Below are positions 1 through 7,087 of a stretch of 10,086 nt of DNA, in pieces. The stretch is from NCBI GenBank assembly GCA_964644675.1, contig CAZXWK010000056.1, positions 1 through 10,086 on the forward strand. The letters run 5' to 3'. The position numbers and the translations under genes were made by a program. The stretch is from CAZXWK01 sp964644675. Lineage in GTDB: Bacteria > Actinomycetota > Coriobacteriia > Anaerosomatales > JAAXUF01. Positions within the stretch are counted from its first letter, which is position 1, and every line of letters begins with the position of its first letter. The notes below the pieces were generated by a model. That model saw nothing but the letters and a program-made list of their open reading frames with translations. It was not told where the DNA came from and did no database searches.

Positions 1-3
1 CCG

Positions 4-12
4 TGCTAGGTT
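4..12 (+). promoter_or_regulatory. Candidate extended -10 promoter element of the SulP gene
   Basis: The bases TG-C-TAGGTT fit the extended -10 pattern TGnTAnnnT seen in high-GC bacteria. Transcription would begin near base 18-20, leaving a leader of about 27 bases that contains the GGAG ribosome site at 37-40. The -35 region lies outside the window, so only half of the promoter can be judged. This is a pattern match only. Confidence 0.35.
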
Positions 13-25
13 GGGGGTATCCCCC
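13..25 (+). repeat. GGGGG-TAT-CCCCC inverted repeat in the SulP leader
   Basis: A perfect 5-bp G:C stem with a 3-base spacer follows the candidate -10 element directly and would straddle the transcription start. It could be an operator half-site pair or a very short 5' hairpin just ahead of the ribosome site. It is too short and lies too close to the promoter to call a terminator with any confidence. Confidence 0.4.
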
Positions 26-45
26 TTCGACCAATCGGAGTTCCC

Positions 46-1701
46 GTGCCCGCGATCGTAGAGGCGTGGCGCGCCGGTCTGCTTCGGCGTGCCTCCCTGA
101 CCCGCAACGTCCTCGCCGGCGTCGTCGTCGGCGTCGTCGCCCTCCCCCTCGCGATGGCCTTCGCGATCGCGAGCGGCGTGCCGCCGCAGGCCGGTCTGTA
201 CACCGCCCTCGTCGCGGGCGCGCTGGTCGCGCTCTTCGGCGGGACGCGCGTGCAGATCGCGGGCCCGACCGGCGCGTTCACGGTCCTGCTGTTCGGGGTC
301 ACGGCGAAGTACGGCATCGGTGGGCTCCAGGTCGTCACCATCCTCGCGGGCGTGATGCTCCTGCTCCTGGGCGTCGCCAAGCTTGGCGGCGTTATCCGAT
401 TCATCCCGGAGTCGGTGGTGCTCGGCTTCACCGCCGGCATCGCGATCGTGATCTTCGTCGGCCAGTGGGGCGCCTTTCTCGGCCTGCCCAAAGTGGACGG
501 CGTGTCGCTGTTGGAGAAGCTGCCGCGATTGATCGCCGTGCTGCCGCAGTTCGATCCGACCACGGCGGCGCTGGGCGTGGCGAGCCTGCTGATCGTCGCG
601 CTGTGGCCGCGCGTGCCGTTCCTCGGGAAGCTGCCGTCGCCGATGGCGGCGCTGCTCGCCGGGACGGTCTTCGTGGCCGTCGCGCACCCGCCCAGCGTCG
701 CGACGATCGGCTCGGTGTTCGGAGGCATCCCGCGCGGGCTCCCGCCACTGACGATGCCGGTGTTCGACGTCGCCCGCGTGGGCGAGCTGCTCCAGCCTGC
801 CGTGGCCGTCGCTCTGCTCGGCGCGATCGAATCGCTGCTCTCGGCGACGGTCGCCGACGGCATGATCGGGGCCAAGCACGACCCGAACCAGGAGCTCATC
901 GGCCAGGGGATCGCGAACGTGGCCGCAGCATTTCTGGGCGGCTTCGCGGCAACAGGAGCCATCGCGCGCACGGCGACGAGCGTCCGGCACGGCGGGGACA
1001 GCCCCGTGGCTGGACTCGCGCACTCGGTCACTATCGCGGTGGTCCTACTGTTCCTCGCGCCGCTCGCCTACTCCGTGCCGCTGACCACGCTTGCCGCGAT
1101 CCTCTTCGTCGTCGCGTTCAACATGAGCCAGATCGGCCGGGTCGCGCGGGTCGCCCGCCGAGCACCCCGCTCCGACGTCGCCGTGATGTTCGTGACGCTC
1201 GTCCTCGCCGCGATGACCGACATCTCGCTCGCCGTGGAGGTGGGCGTGATCCTGGCGCTGCTCAACTTCTTCCGTCGGATGGTCCGCACCGTCGACGTCC
1301 GCGAACTCGAGCCCGGGCAGGTCGCCGAGAAGATGGGCGACGCGGCCGCGGTCCCGGTTCCCGAAGGCGTGCTGGTCTACTCGGTGGACGGGCCGTTCTT
1401 CTTCGGAGCGGTCGAGCAGTTCGAGAGCGCGCTGCTGCACTCGGACACCGACCCGAGGGCCGTGGTCCTCAAGCTCGTCAACGTCCCCTTCGTGGACATG
1501 ACCGGGCTCGTCGCGCTGAAGGACGCGGTCGAGTCGCTCGAGCGACGCGGAGTGGCGGTGGCGCTGTGCGGGGCGAACACCGGAGTGAACGCGCTGCTCG
1601 AACGCGCCGACATCCACGGAACGATCGGACTCGACGCGACGGCGACGCTCACAGACGCGATCGGGTCGCTGGCCCAGCGCGACACGGACCGGGCGGCCTA
1701 G
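46..1701 (+). CDS. SulP family anion transporter with C-terminal STAS domain
   Basis: Complete 551-residue inner-membrane transporter of the SulP (SLC26-like) family. Relatives move sulfate, bicarbonate, C4-dicarboxylates or other anions by symport or exchange; the substrate here cannot be read from sequence. The N-terminal half carries the family signature around residues 40-85 (ASGVPPQAGLYTA, then QIAGPTGAF), followed by alternating hydrophobic helices to about residue 410. A cytoplasmic STAS domain runs from about 440 to 545, with the conserved loop D484-M-T-G487 in the position of the SpoIIAA phosphoacceptor loop. The length is normal for bacterial SulP-STAS proteins. The GTG start is chosen because CGGAG lies 5 bases upstream and translation begins a few residues before the first helix. 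No carbonic anhydrase or sulfate-assimilation gene is adjacent, so context does not favour bicarbonate over sulfate. Its stop overlaps that of the convergent GNAT gene. Confidence 0.93.
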   Translation: MPAIVEAWRAGLLRRASLTRNVLAGVVVGVVALPLAMAFAIASGVPPQAGLYTALVAGALVALFGGTRVQIAGPTGAFTVLLFGVTAKYGIGGLQVVTILAGVMLLLLGVAKLGGVIRFIPESVVLGFTAGIAIVIFVGQWGAFLGLPKVDGVSLLEKLPRLIAVLPQFDPTTAALGVASLLIVALWPRVPFLGKLPSPMAALLAGTVFVAVAHPPSVATIGSVFGGIPRGLPPLTMPVFDVARVGELLQPAVAVALLGAIESLLSATVADGMIGAKHDPNQELIGQGIANVAAAFLGGFAATGAIARTATSVRHGGDSPVAGLAHSVTIAVVLLFLAPLAYSVPLTTLAAILFVVAFNMSQIGRVARVARRAPRSDVAVMFVTLVLAAMTDISLAVEVGVILALLNFFRRMVRTVDVRELEPGQVAEKMGDAAAVPVPEGVLVYSVDGPFFFGAVEQFESALLHSDTDPRAVVLKLVNVPFVDMTGLVALKDAVESLERRGVAVALCGANTGVNALLERADIHGTIGLDATATLTDAIGSLAQRDTDRAA

Positions 1702-2261
1702 CGCCAGTCGATCTCGCTCGGCAGCAGCGACAGCATCACCAGGTCGACGCGCTCGCCGCGCTGGTCGCGGTAGGCGCGCATGACGCCCTCGCGCGTGAAG
1801 CCGCACTTCTCGGCGACGCGGAGCGAGGGAAGGTTGTCCTCGTGCGTGGTGATCTCGATCCGCGCGAGCTCCATCGCATCGGCCGCCCACGCGACGATGA
1901 GCTTCACCGCGCGCGTCGCGACGTCGTTTCCGCGCGCCTCGGCGCAGACCCAGTAGCCGACCTCGGCGATCGCCGGATCGCTGCAGAACCGCTCGACCCC
2001 GACCGAGCCGAGCAGCCGCCCTTCGTCCGCAGAGACGATCGCCAGGTTGACGGCCGTTCCCGACTCGAGGTCCTCGGGGATGCTCGACAGCCAGCGCCGA
2101 ACGCCTTCGATCGAGTGCTCGAGCGGGATGCCCGTGAATCGCGTGATCTCCGAGTCCTGAACCGCCGCGCGGACCGCCTCGGCGTCGTCGGGCGACCACT
2201 CCCGCAGGCGGATCACGCCATCGGTGAGGTCGGGCGAGGGCGGTGTCAGCGATCGGGTCAT
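1698..2261 (-). CDS. GNAT family N-acetyltransferase, RimJ/RimL type
   Basis: Complete 187-residue cytoplasmic acetyltransferase of the Acetyltransf_3 (RimJ/RimL-like) group, which transfers acetyl from acetyl-CoA to protein N-termini or small amines. Visible marks are the N-terminal strand GVIRLREWSPDDAEAV (15-30), the acetyl-CoA pyrophosphate loop A109-R-G-N-D-V-A115 (usual form R/Q-x-x-G-x-G/A, here with D at the second-glycine site, which this subgroup tolerates), and the family's C-terminal motif N143-LPSLRVAEKCGF155. The ATG start gives the usual short lead before the first strand; a weak AAGGG lies about 9 bases upstream. The stop is TAG, overlapping the TAG of the SulP gene on the other strand. 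The substrate is unknown. No toxin-antitoxin or antibiotic-resistance context is seen, so a general protein or metabolite acetylase is the safest reading. Confidence 0.9.
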   Translation of the reverse strand: MTRSLTPPSPDLTDGVIRLREWSPDDAEAVRAAVQDSEITRFTGIPLEHSIEGVRRWLSSIPEDLESGTAVNLAIVSADEGRLLGSVGVERFCSDPAIAEVGYWVCAEARGNDVATRAVKLIVAWAADAMELARIEITTHEDNLPSLRVAEKCGFTREGVMRAYRDQRGERVDLVMLSLLPSEIDWR

Positions 2262-2290
2262 GCGGAAGCCCTTCGGGGTCGGCGGCAGAT

Positions 2291-2299
2291 GGCAGCATA
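2291..2299 (-). promoter_or_regulatory. Candidate extended -10 promoter of the GNAT gene
   Basis: On the minus strand the bases read TGG-TATGCT, an extended -10 (TGn) followed by a hexamer matching TATAAT at four of six positions. It lies 32-37 bases upstream of the ATG, which would leave a leader of about 25 bases. No good -35 hexamer is present; that position falls inside the inverted repeat at 2315-2328. Confidence 0.35.
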
Positions 2300-2314
2300 C
2301 CAGCCCGAAGTCGA

Positions 2315-2332
2315 CGCACGAGCGTGCGCTCG
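2315..2332. repeat. Two overlapping 6-bp dyads in the GNAT/MFS divergent region
   Basis: CGCACG-AG-CGTGCG (2315-2328) and CGAGCG-TG-CGCTCG (2319-2332) are both perfect 14-base inverted repeats and share ten bases, so only one can form at a time as a hairpin. They cover the -35 position of the candidate GNAT promoter. An operator is plausible. Short GC dyads also arise by chance in such DNA. Confidence 0.4.
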
Positions 2333-2362
2333 GTCCACGGACGGGAGTCCGAGAAGGGACCG
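2331..2362 (+). repeat. Nested stem-loop with GGGA tetraloop
   Basis: The outer arms CGGTCC (2331-2336) and GGACCG (2357-2362) pair perfectly and enclose a second perfect stem CGGAC (2338-2342) / GTCCG (2347-2351) closed by GGGA, a GNRA-type loop on the plus strand. The internal loop is 1 base against 5. The element also reads as four alternating GTCC/GGAC units, so it could instead be a set of protein half-sites. It lies between divergent genes and upstream of the MFS gene, but the gap after 2393 hides its distance to that gene. Confidence 0.45.
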
Positions 2363-2393
2363 TCGGGTAGACATCTCACGAGCGCCTGCGCGC

Positions 2394-2493
2394 NNNNNNN
2401 NNNNNNNNNNNNNNNNNNNNNNNNNNNNNNNNNNNNNNNNNNNNNNNNNNNNNNNNNNNNNNNNNNNNNNNNNNNNNNNNNNNNNNNNNNNNN
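2394..2493. other. Assembly gap of 100 N
   Basis: Exactly 100 N, the usual placeholder for a gap of unknown size between scaffolded contigs. The flanks are non-coding: the GNAT upstream region on the left and the MFS leader on the right. The gap may therefore hold only the divergent promoter region, but a missing gene cannot be excluded. The open frame that reads through it from base 3 to the MFS stop is an artefact. Confidence 0.97.
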
Positions 2494-2534
2494 CGCCGGC
2501 GCACCCCATCCTCAGATGCCGAACGGAGCACCGC

Positions 2535-3857
2535 GTGACCCAGAGCGCAACGAACCGCCGAGACTTCAGGCCGCTGGCCCTGCTCGAGGGCGCGGTGCTG
2601 CTGTCCGGCACCGGGAACGGGATCGCCGCGGTCTCTGTCCCATGGCTGGTGCTCGAGCGCACCGGCCAGGCCACGCTCGCGGGGCTGGTGGGCGCGGCGA
2701 CCGCGGTGCCGCTGCTGGTCTCGGCGCTCTTCTCGGGATCGATGGTCGACACGTTCGGGCGCAAGCGGACCTCGATCGTCTCGGATGCAGCCTCGGCGGT
2801 GTCGGTCGCGCTGATCCCCATCGTCGACCTGTGGCTGGGGCTCGACATGACGCTCATCGTGGGGCTCGTGGTGCTGGGCGCGATCTTCGACCCCGCCGGC
2901 GCGACAGCGCGCGAGTCGATGGTCCCCGAGGCAGGCGCGGCCGCGGGCTGGCCGCTCTCGAGGACCAACTCGGTGCATGAGGCGACCTGGGGCGTCTCCT
3001 ACCTCATCGGTCCCGCCGTCGGCGGCGTGCTGGTCGCGCTCGTCGGGCCCGCCACGACGCTGTGGGCGACCGCTGTGGGATTCGTGCTCTCGATGATCGC
3101 GATCGCGTGGCTGCGCGCGCCGGGTGTCGGGCGCCCGTCCGAGGAGGACCGCCCCGAGAGCGTCGTGGCGGGCTCGGTGGAGGGGCTCAAGCTGGTCTGG
3201 CACGACCCGCTCCTGCGCACGACGATGCTGCTCAGCATGCTGATCGTGTCGGTGTACCTGCCCATCGAGGGCGTCATCCTGCCGTACATGTTCGAGCAGC
3301 AGGGACGCCCGGCCGCGCTGGGCATGGTGCTCACCGCCCTCTCGGCAGGCGGTATCGCAGGCGCGCTCGCGTACTCGTTCGCCGGTACGCGCTGGCGACG
3401 CTACCCCATCTTCGCCGGAGCGATCGTGCTGGCTTGCGCGTCGATCCTGGGGATGGCGCTCGCGCCGACCTACGCGTGGCTGGTGGTCGGGGCCGTGCTG
3501 ACCGGACTGTTCTGGGGCCCGGTCGACCCGCTCATCAACATCGCGATGCAGACACGGATCGAGCCCTCGAAGCGCGGCCGCGCGCTGGGGGTCCAGATGG
3601 CGTCCTACTACGCGGCCGGTCCCCTCGGCTACCTGGGAGCGGGCGCCCTCGTCGAGCGGGCGGGCGCCCAGACCACCTTCATCGTGCTCGGCGCGATCCT
3701 CCTGCTCGTGGCGGTGTCGATGGCGCCGCTCCCGGCGCTGCGGCTGTTCGACGAAGTCGGCCCGTACGAAGCCGAGATCACCGGCGCGCACGTCTCGTCG
3801 GTGCCCGACCCCCGGATGCTCACGCCACCGCCGTGTGAGGACGACGACTGCGATTAG
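2535..3857 (+). CDS. Major facilitator superfamily transporter, drug-exporter-like
   Basis: Complete 440-residue inner-membrane protein, probably of 12 helices. It resembles the MFS_3/DHA3 type of proton-driven exporters (macrolide, siderophore and similar efflux). Loop 2-3 carries MFS motif A, G68-S-M-V-D72-T-F-G75-R-K-R78, and helix 5 has the exporter-type G-P-x-x-G-G pattern (G159-P-A-V-G-G164). A basic and acidic central loop (about residues 195-215) separates the two six-helix halves. The GTG start has GGAG 6 bases upstream and places the N-terminus just before helix 1. The last 35 or so residues are a hydrophilic tail ending in PCEDDDCD, longer than in most relatives. The substrate is unknown. 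The gene is preceded by an assembly gap, converges on the BenE gene and has no partner regulator in view. Confidence 0.9.
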   Translation: MTQSATNRRDFRPLALLEGAVLLSGTGNGIAAVSVPWLVLERTGQATLAGLVGAATAVPLLVSALFSGSMVDTFGRKRTSIVSDAASAVSVALIPIVDLWLGLDMTLIVGLVVLGAIFDPAGATARESMVPEAGAAAGWPLSRTNSVHEATWGVSYLIGPAVGGVLVALVGPATTLWATAVGFVLSMIAIAWLRAPGVGRPSEEDRPESVVAGSVEGLKLVWHDPLLRTTMLLSMLIVSVYLPIEGVILPYMFEQQGRPAALGMVLTALSAGGIAGALAYSFAGTRWRRYPIFAGAIVLACASILGMALAPTYAWLVVGAVLTGLFWGPVDPLINIAMQTRIEPSKRGRALGVQMASYYAAGPLGYLGAGALVERAGAQTTFIVLGAILLLVAVSMAPLPALRLFDEVGPYEAEITGAHVSSVPDPRMLTPPPCEDDDCD

Positions 3858-3876
3858 CAGCGGGGACTCGCGTGGT

Positions 3877-3891
3877 GCCGCGGTGCGCGGC
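3877..3891. terminator. Weak bidirectional hairpin between convergent genes
   Basis: GCCGCG-GTG-CGCGGC is a perfect 6-bp stem with a 3-base loop, in the 56-base space between the MFS stop and the BenE stop. It has no T-run on either side, so it fits a factor-independent terminator only loosely. Its placement between two convergent genes is the main support. Confidence 0.3.
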
Positions 3892-3913
3892 GCGCGGACC
3901 GCCCCGAGCCGTC

Positions 3914-5101
3914 TCAGGCCGAGCGCTCGCCCGTGCTGCCGAGCGGCGCGTGCAGGATCACGGACGCCACCACGCCGGCGACGATCCCCCAGAACGCGGA
4001 GCCGATGCCGAGCAGGTGCAGCCCCGACGCGGTGACCAGGAACGTGATGATCGCGGGTTCTCGGCGGGCCTCGTCCTCGATCGCCGAGGCGAGCCCCGCG
4101 CCGATCGTGCCGAGCAGCGCCAGCCCCGCCAGCGCGAGCACCATCTCCTTGGGCAGCATCGCGAAGACCGAGGCGACCGTCGCGCCGAGCAGCCCGAAGA
4201 TCAGGAAGAAGCCGCCGAACGCCACCGCCGCGACGTAGCGCTTGTCGGGATCCTCATTGGCGTCTCGGCCCATGGTGATCGCCGCGACGATGGCCGCGAG
4301 GTTCATCGCGAAGGCGCCGAACGGAGCGAGGACGAGCGACGAAGCACCGGTCCACGTGATGAGCGGGGAGATCGGCGGGTCGTAGCCGGCGGTCCTGAGC
4401 ACGGCGACGCCGGGGACGTTCTGCGACGCCATGGTGACGACGAAGAGCGGCAGCGCGACGCTCGCGATCGCCTGGAGCGAGAACTCGGGCATCACGAAGA
4501 CGGGCCTCGCGATGGAGAGCTGTACCCCGGCGAAGTCCAGGTGGCCTTGCGCAGCGACGATCGCGATCCCGACCGCGAGCACCGAGGGGATCGCGTAGCG
4601 CGACCAGAACCGCCGAGCGACCAGGTAGGTGACGAGCATCGCGCCGACGAGCACGAACTGCTTCTCGAGCGAGGCGAAGGCGTCGATGCCGAACTTCAGC
4701 AGCACGCCCGCGAGCATCGCCGCCCCGAGCGTGGCCGGTATGCGCCGGACCGCCTTCTCGAACCAGCCCGTCGCGCCGACGATCACGATGAGCGCCGAGC
4801 ACACCATGAACGCGCCGATCGCCTGCGGCATGGTGATTCCCGCCACGCTCGTGACGAGCATCGCGGCGCCCGGCGTCGACCACGCCGTGGCGACCGGCAC
4901 CCGGTAGCGGAGCGACAGCGCGATCGAGGTCGCCGCGATCGCGACGCCCAGCGCCAGCATCCACGAGCCGATCTGGGCCTCGGTGGCACCCAGGGTCCGT
5001 GCGGCCTGGAAGACGATGACGGCCGAGGCCGAGAACGCGGTGAGCCAGGCGACGAACCCGGCGACCACCGCCGAGACGGACAGGTCCTTCAGCAGACGCA
5101 C
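3914..5101 (-). CDS. benE: BenE family (benzoate/H+ symporter-like) transporter
   Basis: Complete 395-residue inner-membrane transporter of the BenE/YdcO family, whose named member takes up benzoate with protons; most members have no tested substrate. The family marks are clear: AWSTPGAA at 73-80, and the block starting MASQNVPG at 224 and continuing through AGYDPP, LAPFGAF and the N-L-A-A-I-V-A-A-I segment with the R-D-A-N-E-D-P-D-K-R-Y loop after it. The length matches E. coli YdcO, and there are roughly 11-12 hydrophobic helices. The GTG start has AGGGAG 5 bases upstream. No benzoate dioxygenase or ring-cleavage gene is in the window, so benzoate as substrate is only a family-level guess. 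The CocE-type hydrolase lies 74 bases upstream on the same strand and could share a transcript. That spacer contains a weak hairpin (GCAC-TCGCG-GTGC on the minus strand) but no clear promoter. Confidence 0.9.
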   Translation of the reverse strand: MRLLKDLSVSAVVAGFVAWLTAFSASAVIVFQAARTLGATEAQIGSWMLALGVAIAATSIALSLRYRVPVATAWSTPGAAMLVTSVAGITMPQAIGAFMVCSALIVIVGATGWFEKAVRRIPATLGAAMLAGVLLKFGIDAFASLEKQFVLVGAMLVTYLVARRFWSRYAIPSVLAVGIAIVAAQGHLDFAGVQLSIARPVFVMPEFSLQAIASVALPLFVVTMASQNVPGVAVLRTAGYDPPISPLITWTGASSLVLAPFGAFAMNLAAIVAAITMGRDANEDPDKRYVAAVAFGGFFLIFGLLGATVASVFAMLPKEMVLALAGLALLGTIGAGLASAIEDEARREPAIITFLVTASGLHLLGIGSAFWGIVAGVVASVILHAPLGSTGERSA

Positions 5102-5175
5102 GCGCGCTCCCTAGAAGTGAGACGGGTGGGAGGATGGTAGCAGAGCGTCTTCTCGGCACCGCGAGTGCGCCGACG

Positions 5176-6987
5176 TCAGAGCCCTTCGCGCGGGAAGTCG
5201 AAGCGCCGCTCGCGCTCGAAGACCAGCTCGTCTCCCGCCCACGCCCTGAGCCGGTCTTGCACCCGGAAGTCGGTCGCGTCGGCCGTCATCGTGGCCTCGC
5301 ACTCGACCCGGACCTGCCAGCCGTCCCGCTCGAGCCCCACCGTGCGCGCGCACTCCACCCTTGCGGACAGCGGGTCGTTCTCGGCGATGCGGTAGACGTC
5401 TGATGACTCGCTCGTCACGAGCGTCGCGCTGTCGGCGACGAGTTCGCGCCGCGACTCGCGGTCCTCGATCGCGTGTCTGCCGTCGGTCGTGGTCCGCGTC
5501 CGCTTCCGACTCGAGCGAGCGTCCGCCGGCAGCGCCACACGCTCCGGGGGCTCGAAGCCGCGCTCGAGGGGCTCGGCACCAAGCTCGAGCTCCGGCAGCT
5601 CGAGCCACGACGCGCCGCCCAGCTCCAAGGACAGCGTCGCCTGACGGGGCGACGGCCAGGCGTGCGGCCAATACGTCGGCGAGATCGCAAGCCTGAGCCG
5701 ATTCCCCGCCGAGAAGCGGTGGCCGATCACGTTGAGCGGAACCTCGACGTCGCGGGAACGGCCGGGTTCGAGCGGCTCGGCCGCCTCGTGCCCTGCTCGG
5801 TGCGTCAGGTTCCAAAGCCCCCAGCTCACCAGGTTCGAGACGCCGTCGGGCGCGACCTCGCACAGCCGGACGGCGACGAGGGCGGCCGGCTCGTCGCTGC
5901 CAAGTCGCAGCCGAGCGACGGGCGTGCCGAGCACCTCGAGCGGCGAGCCGAGCGGCGCGGTGTCGAAGCACGCCGAGAGCTCGTCGTCGGGGCGCTGGTC
6001 GAGCGGGGTCTCGTCAGCGCGTCCGTTCGCGCACCACACGCCGGCGGTCTGGCCGCTCGCTTGGCGCGATTCGATGCGGACCGTCTCTGCGTCCGCCGCG
6101 ACCCGGGCCGCGCTCTCCCCTCCGGGCAGCGCGACGAGTTCGCCTGCCGAGGTCAGCTCGAGTTGCCGAGACTGGGTAGGCGTCGGCCACTCGCCGATCT
6201 GCGCCCAGCGGCCGGGCAACTCGGCGTGGTAGCCCGCCGGCTCGAACGAGTCGCTCATCCAGTAGCGAACGAGCGGGTCGCGCTCGACGCCGGTGTCGAC
6301 ACCCTTGAGCCAGCGGTCGAACCAGCGCAGGCACTCGTGCAGGAAGCCGATGGCGGGACCGGGCACGCCCAGGTACGGGACCGTGTGGCCCCACGGGCCG
6401 ATGATGCCGCGTCGAGGGCACTCCAGCCGCTCGAGCAAGCGCGGCACCGCATTCGTGTACGCGTCCGTCCAGCCTCCGACCACCAGCGTGGCCGCCTCGA
6501 TCGCCCCGTAGTCCTCGGCGATCGAACCCTGGCGCCAATACGCGTCGCGCAACGGGTGGCTCATCCACGGCTCGATGAACGCCGGCGTCTGGTCGAGCCG
6601 GTACAGCCACGTCTCGCGCCAGTCGTCACGAAAGCGGGGGTCGGGTGGCAGCGCGTTGAACGCGCGCATCCACGTCGCCCACTTGAGCATGTCGCTGGCG
6701 AGCAGGCAGCCGCCCATGTAGTGGCAGTCGTCGGTGTAGCGGTCGTCCGTCGAGTACATCGAGACGACCGCCTTGAGCTGCGGCGGTCGGCGCGCCGCGA
6801 TCTGCAGGCCGTTGAAGCCGCCCCACGAATAGCCGATCAGCCCCACGTTGCCGTCGCACCACGGCTGGCGCTCGAGCCAGCTGAGGACCTCGAGCGCGTC
6901 GTCCTGCTCGGCACGCAGGTACTCGTCGCGCAGGATGCCGTCGGAGTCCCCGGTGCCTCGGATGTCGACCCGCACCGACGCGTAGCC
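5176..6987 (-). CDS. CocE/NonD family hydrolase (X-Pro dipeptidyl-peptidase-like), N-terminus missing in gap
   Basis: 603 residues to a TGA stop, with the 5' end cut by the assembly gap. It belongs to the CocE/NonD alpha/beta hydrolases (Peptidase_S15 core plus PepX_C jelly roll), which cleave acyl esters, beta-lactams or X-Pro peptides; the substrate here is unknown. Counting from the first visible residue: RGTGDSDG at 10-17, nucleophile elbow G52-Y-S54-W-G-G57, acid D175 in GGWTDAY, and base H201 in GPWGH, so the Ser-Asp-His triad is intact. HYMGGCLLASD (89-99) is typical of the cap region. PepX_C follows from roughly 310 to 480, and a charged, beta-rich extension of about 120 residues ends the protein. 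Relatives carry about 70-100 residues before the first visible glycine, including the oxyanion Tyr, and these are lost here. There is no evidence of export in the visible part. Confidence 0.9.
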   Translation of the reverse strand, partial: GYASVRVDIRGTGDSDGILRDEYLRAEQDDALEVLSWLERQPWCDGNVGLIGYSWGGFNGLQIAARRPPQLKAVVSMYSTDDRYTDDCHYMGGCLLASDMLKWATWMRAFNALPPDPRFRDDWRETWLYRLDQTPAFIEPWMSHPLRDAYWRQGSIAEDYGAIEAATLVVGGWTDAYTNAVPRLLERLECPRRGIIGPWGHTVPYLGVPGPAIGFLHECLRWFDRWLKGVDTGVERDPLVRYWMSDSFEPAGYHAELPGRWAQIGEWPTPTQSRQLELTSAGELVALPGGESAARVAADAETVRIESRQASGQTAGVWCANGRADETPLDQRPDDELSACFDTAPLGSPLEVLGTPVARLRLGSDEPAALVAVRLCEVAPDGVSNLVSWGLWNLTHRAGHEAAEPLEPGRSRDVEVPLNVIGHRFSAGNRLRLAISPTYWPHAWPSPRQATLSLELGGASWLELPELELGAEPLERGFEPPERVALPADARSSRKRTRTTTDGRHAIEDRESRRELVADSATLVTSESSDVYRIAENDPLSARVECARTVGLERDGWQVRVECEATMTADATDFRVQDRLRAWAGDELVFERERRFDFPREGL

Positions 6988-7087
6988 NNNNNNNNNNNNN
7001 NNNNNNNNNNNNNNNNNNNNNNNNNNNNNNNNNNNNNNNNNNNNNNNNNNNNNNNNNNNNNNNNNNNNNNNNNNNNNNNNNNNNNNN
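6988..7087. other. Assembly gap of 100 N between CocE and SOUL genes
   Basis: A second run of exactly 100 N. It must hide the last 15-25 codons of the SOUL gene and the first 70-100 codons of the CocE gene, so the true gap should be several hundred bases if the contigs are correctly joined. The two genes happen to sit in the same reading frame across the 100 N, which produces a false continuous frame. Confidence 0.97.

Noticed and set aside
46..1701. SulP as a bicarbonate transporter of the carbon-concentrating type
   Set aside because: No carbonic anhydrase, RuBisCO or other carbon-fixation gene is nearby, and sequence alone does not separate substrates.
1045..2379. Minus-strand frame overlapping the SulP and GNAT genes
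   Set aside because: It is out of frame with the GNAT gene and antisense to the SulP STAS region, with Arg-rich composition.
3..3857. A 1284-codon open frame through the first gap ending at the MFS stop
   Set aside because: Before the gap it is out of frame with the SulP gene and antisense to the GNAT gene, with Arg-rich shadow composition. Only the part from 2535 is a real gene.
3872..5140. Long plus-strand frame over the BenE gene
   Set aside because: The product is almost all Arg, Asp, Glu and Gly, the usual antisense shadow of a high-GC membrane-protein gene.
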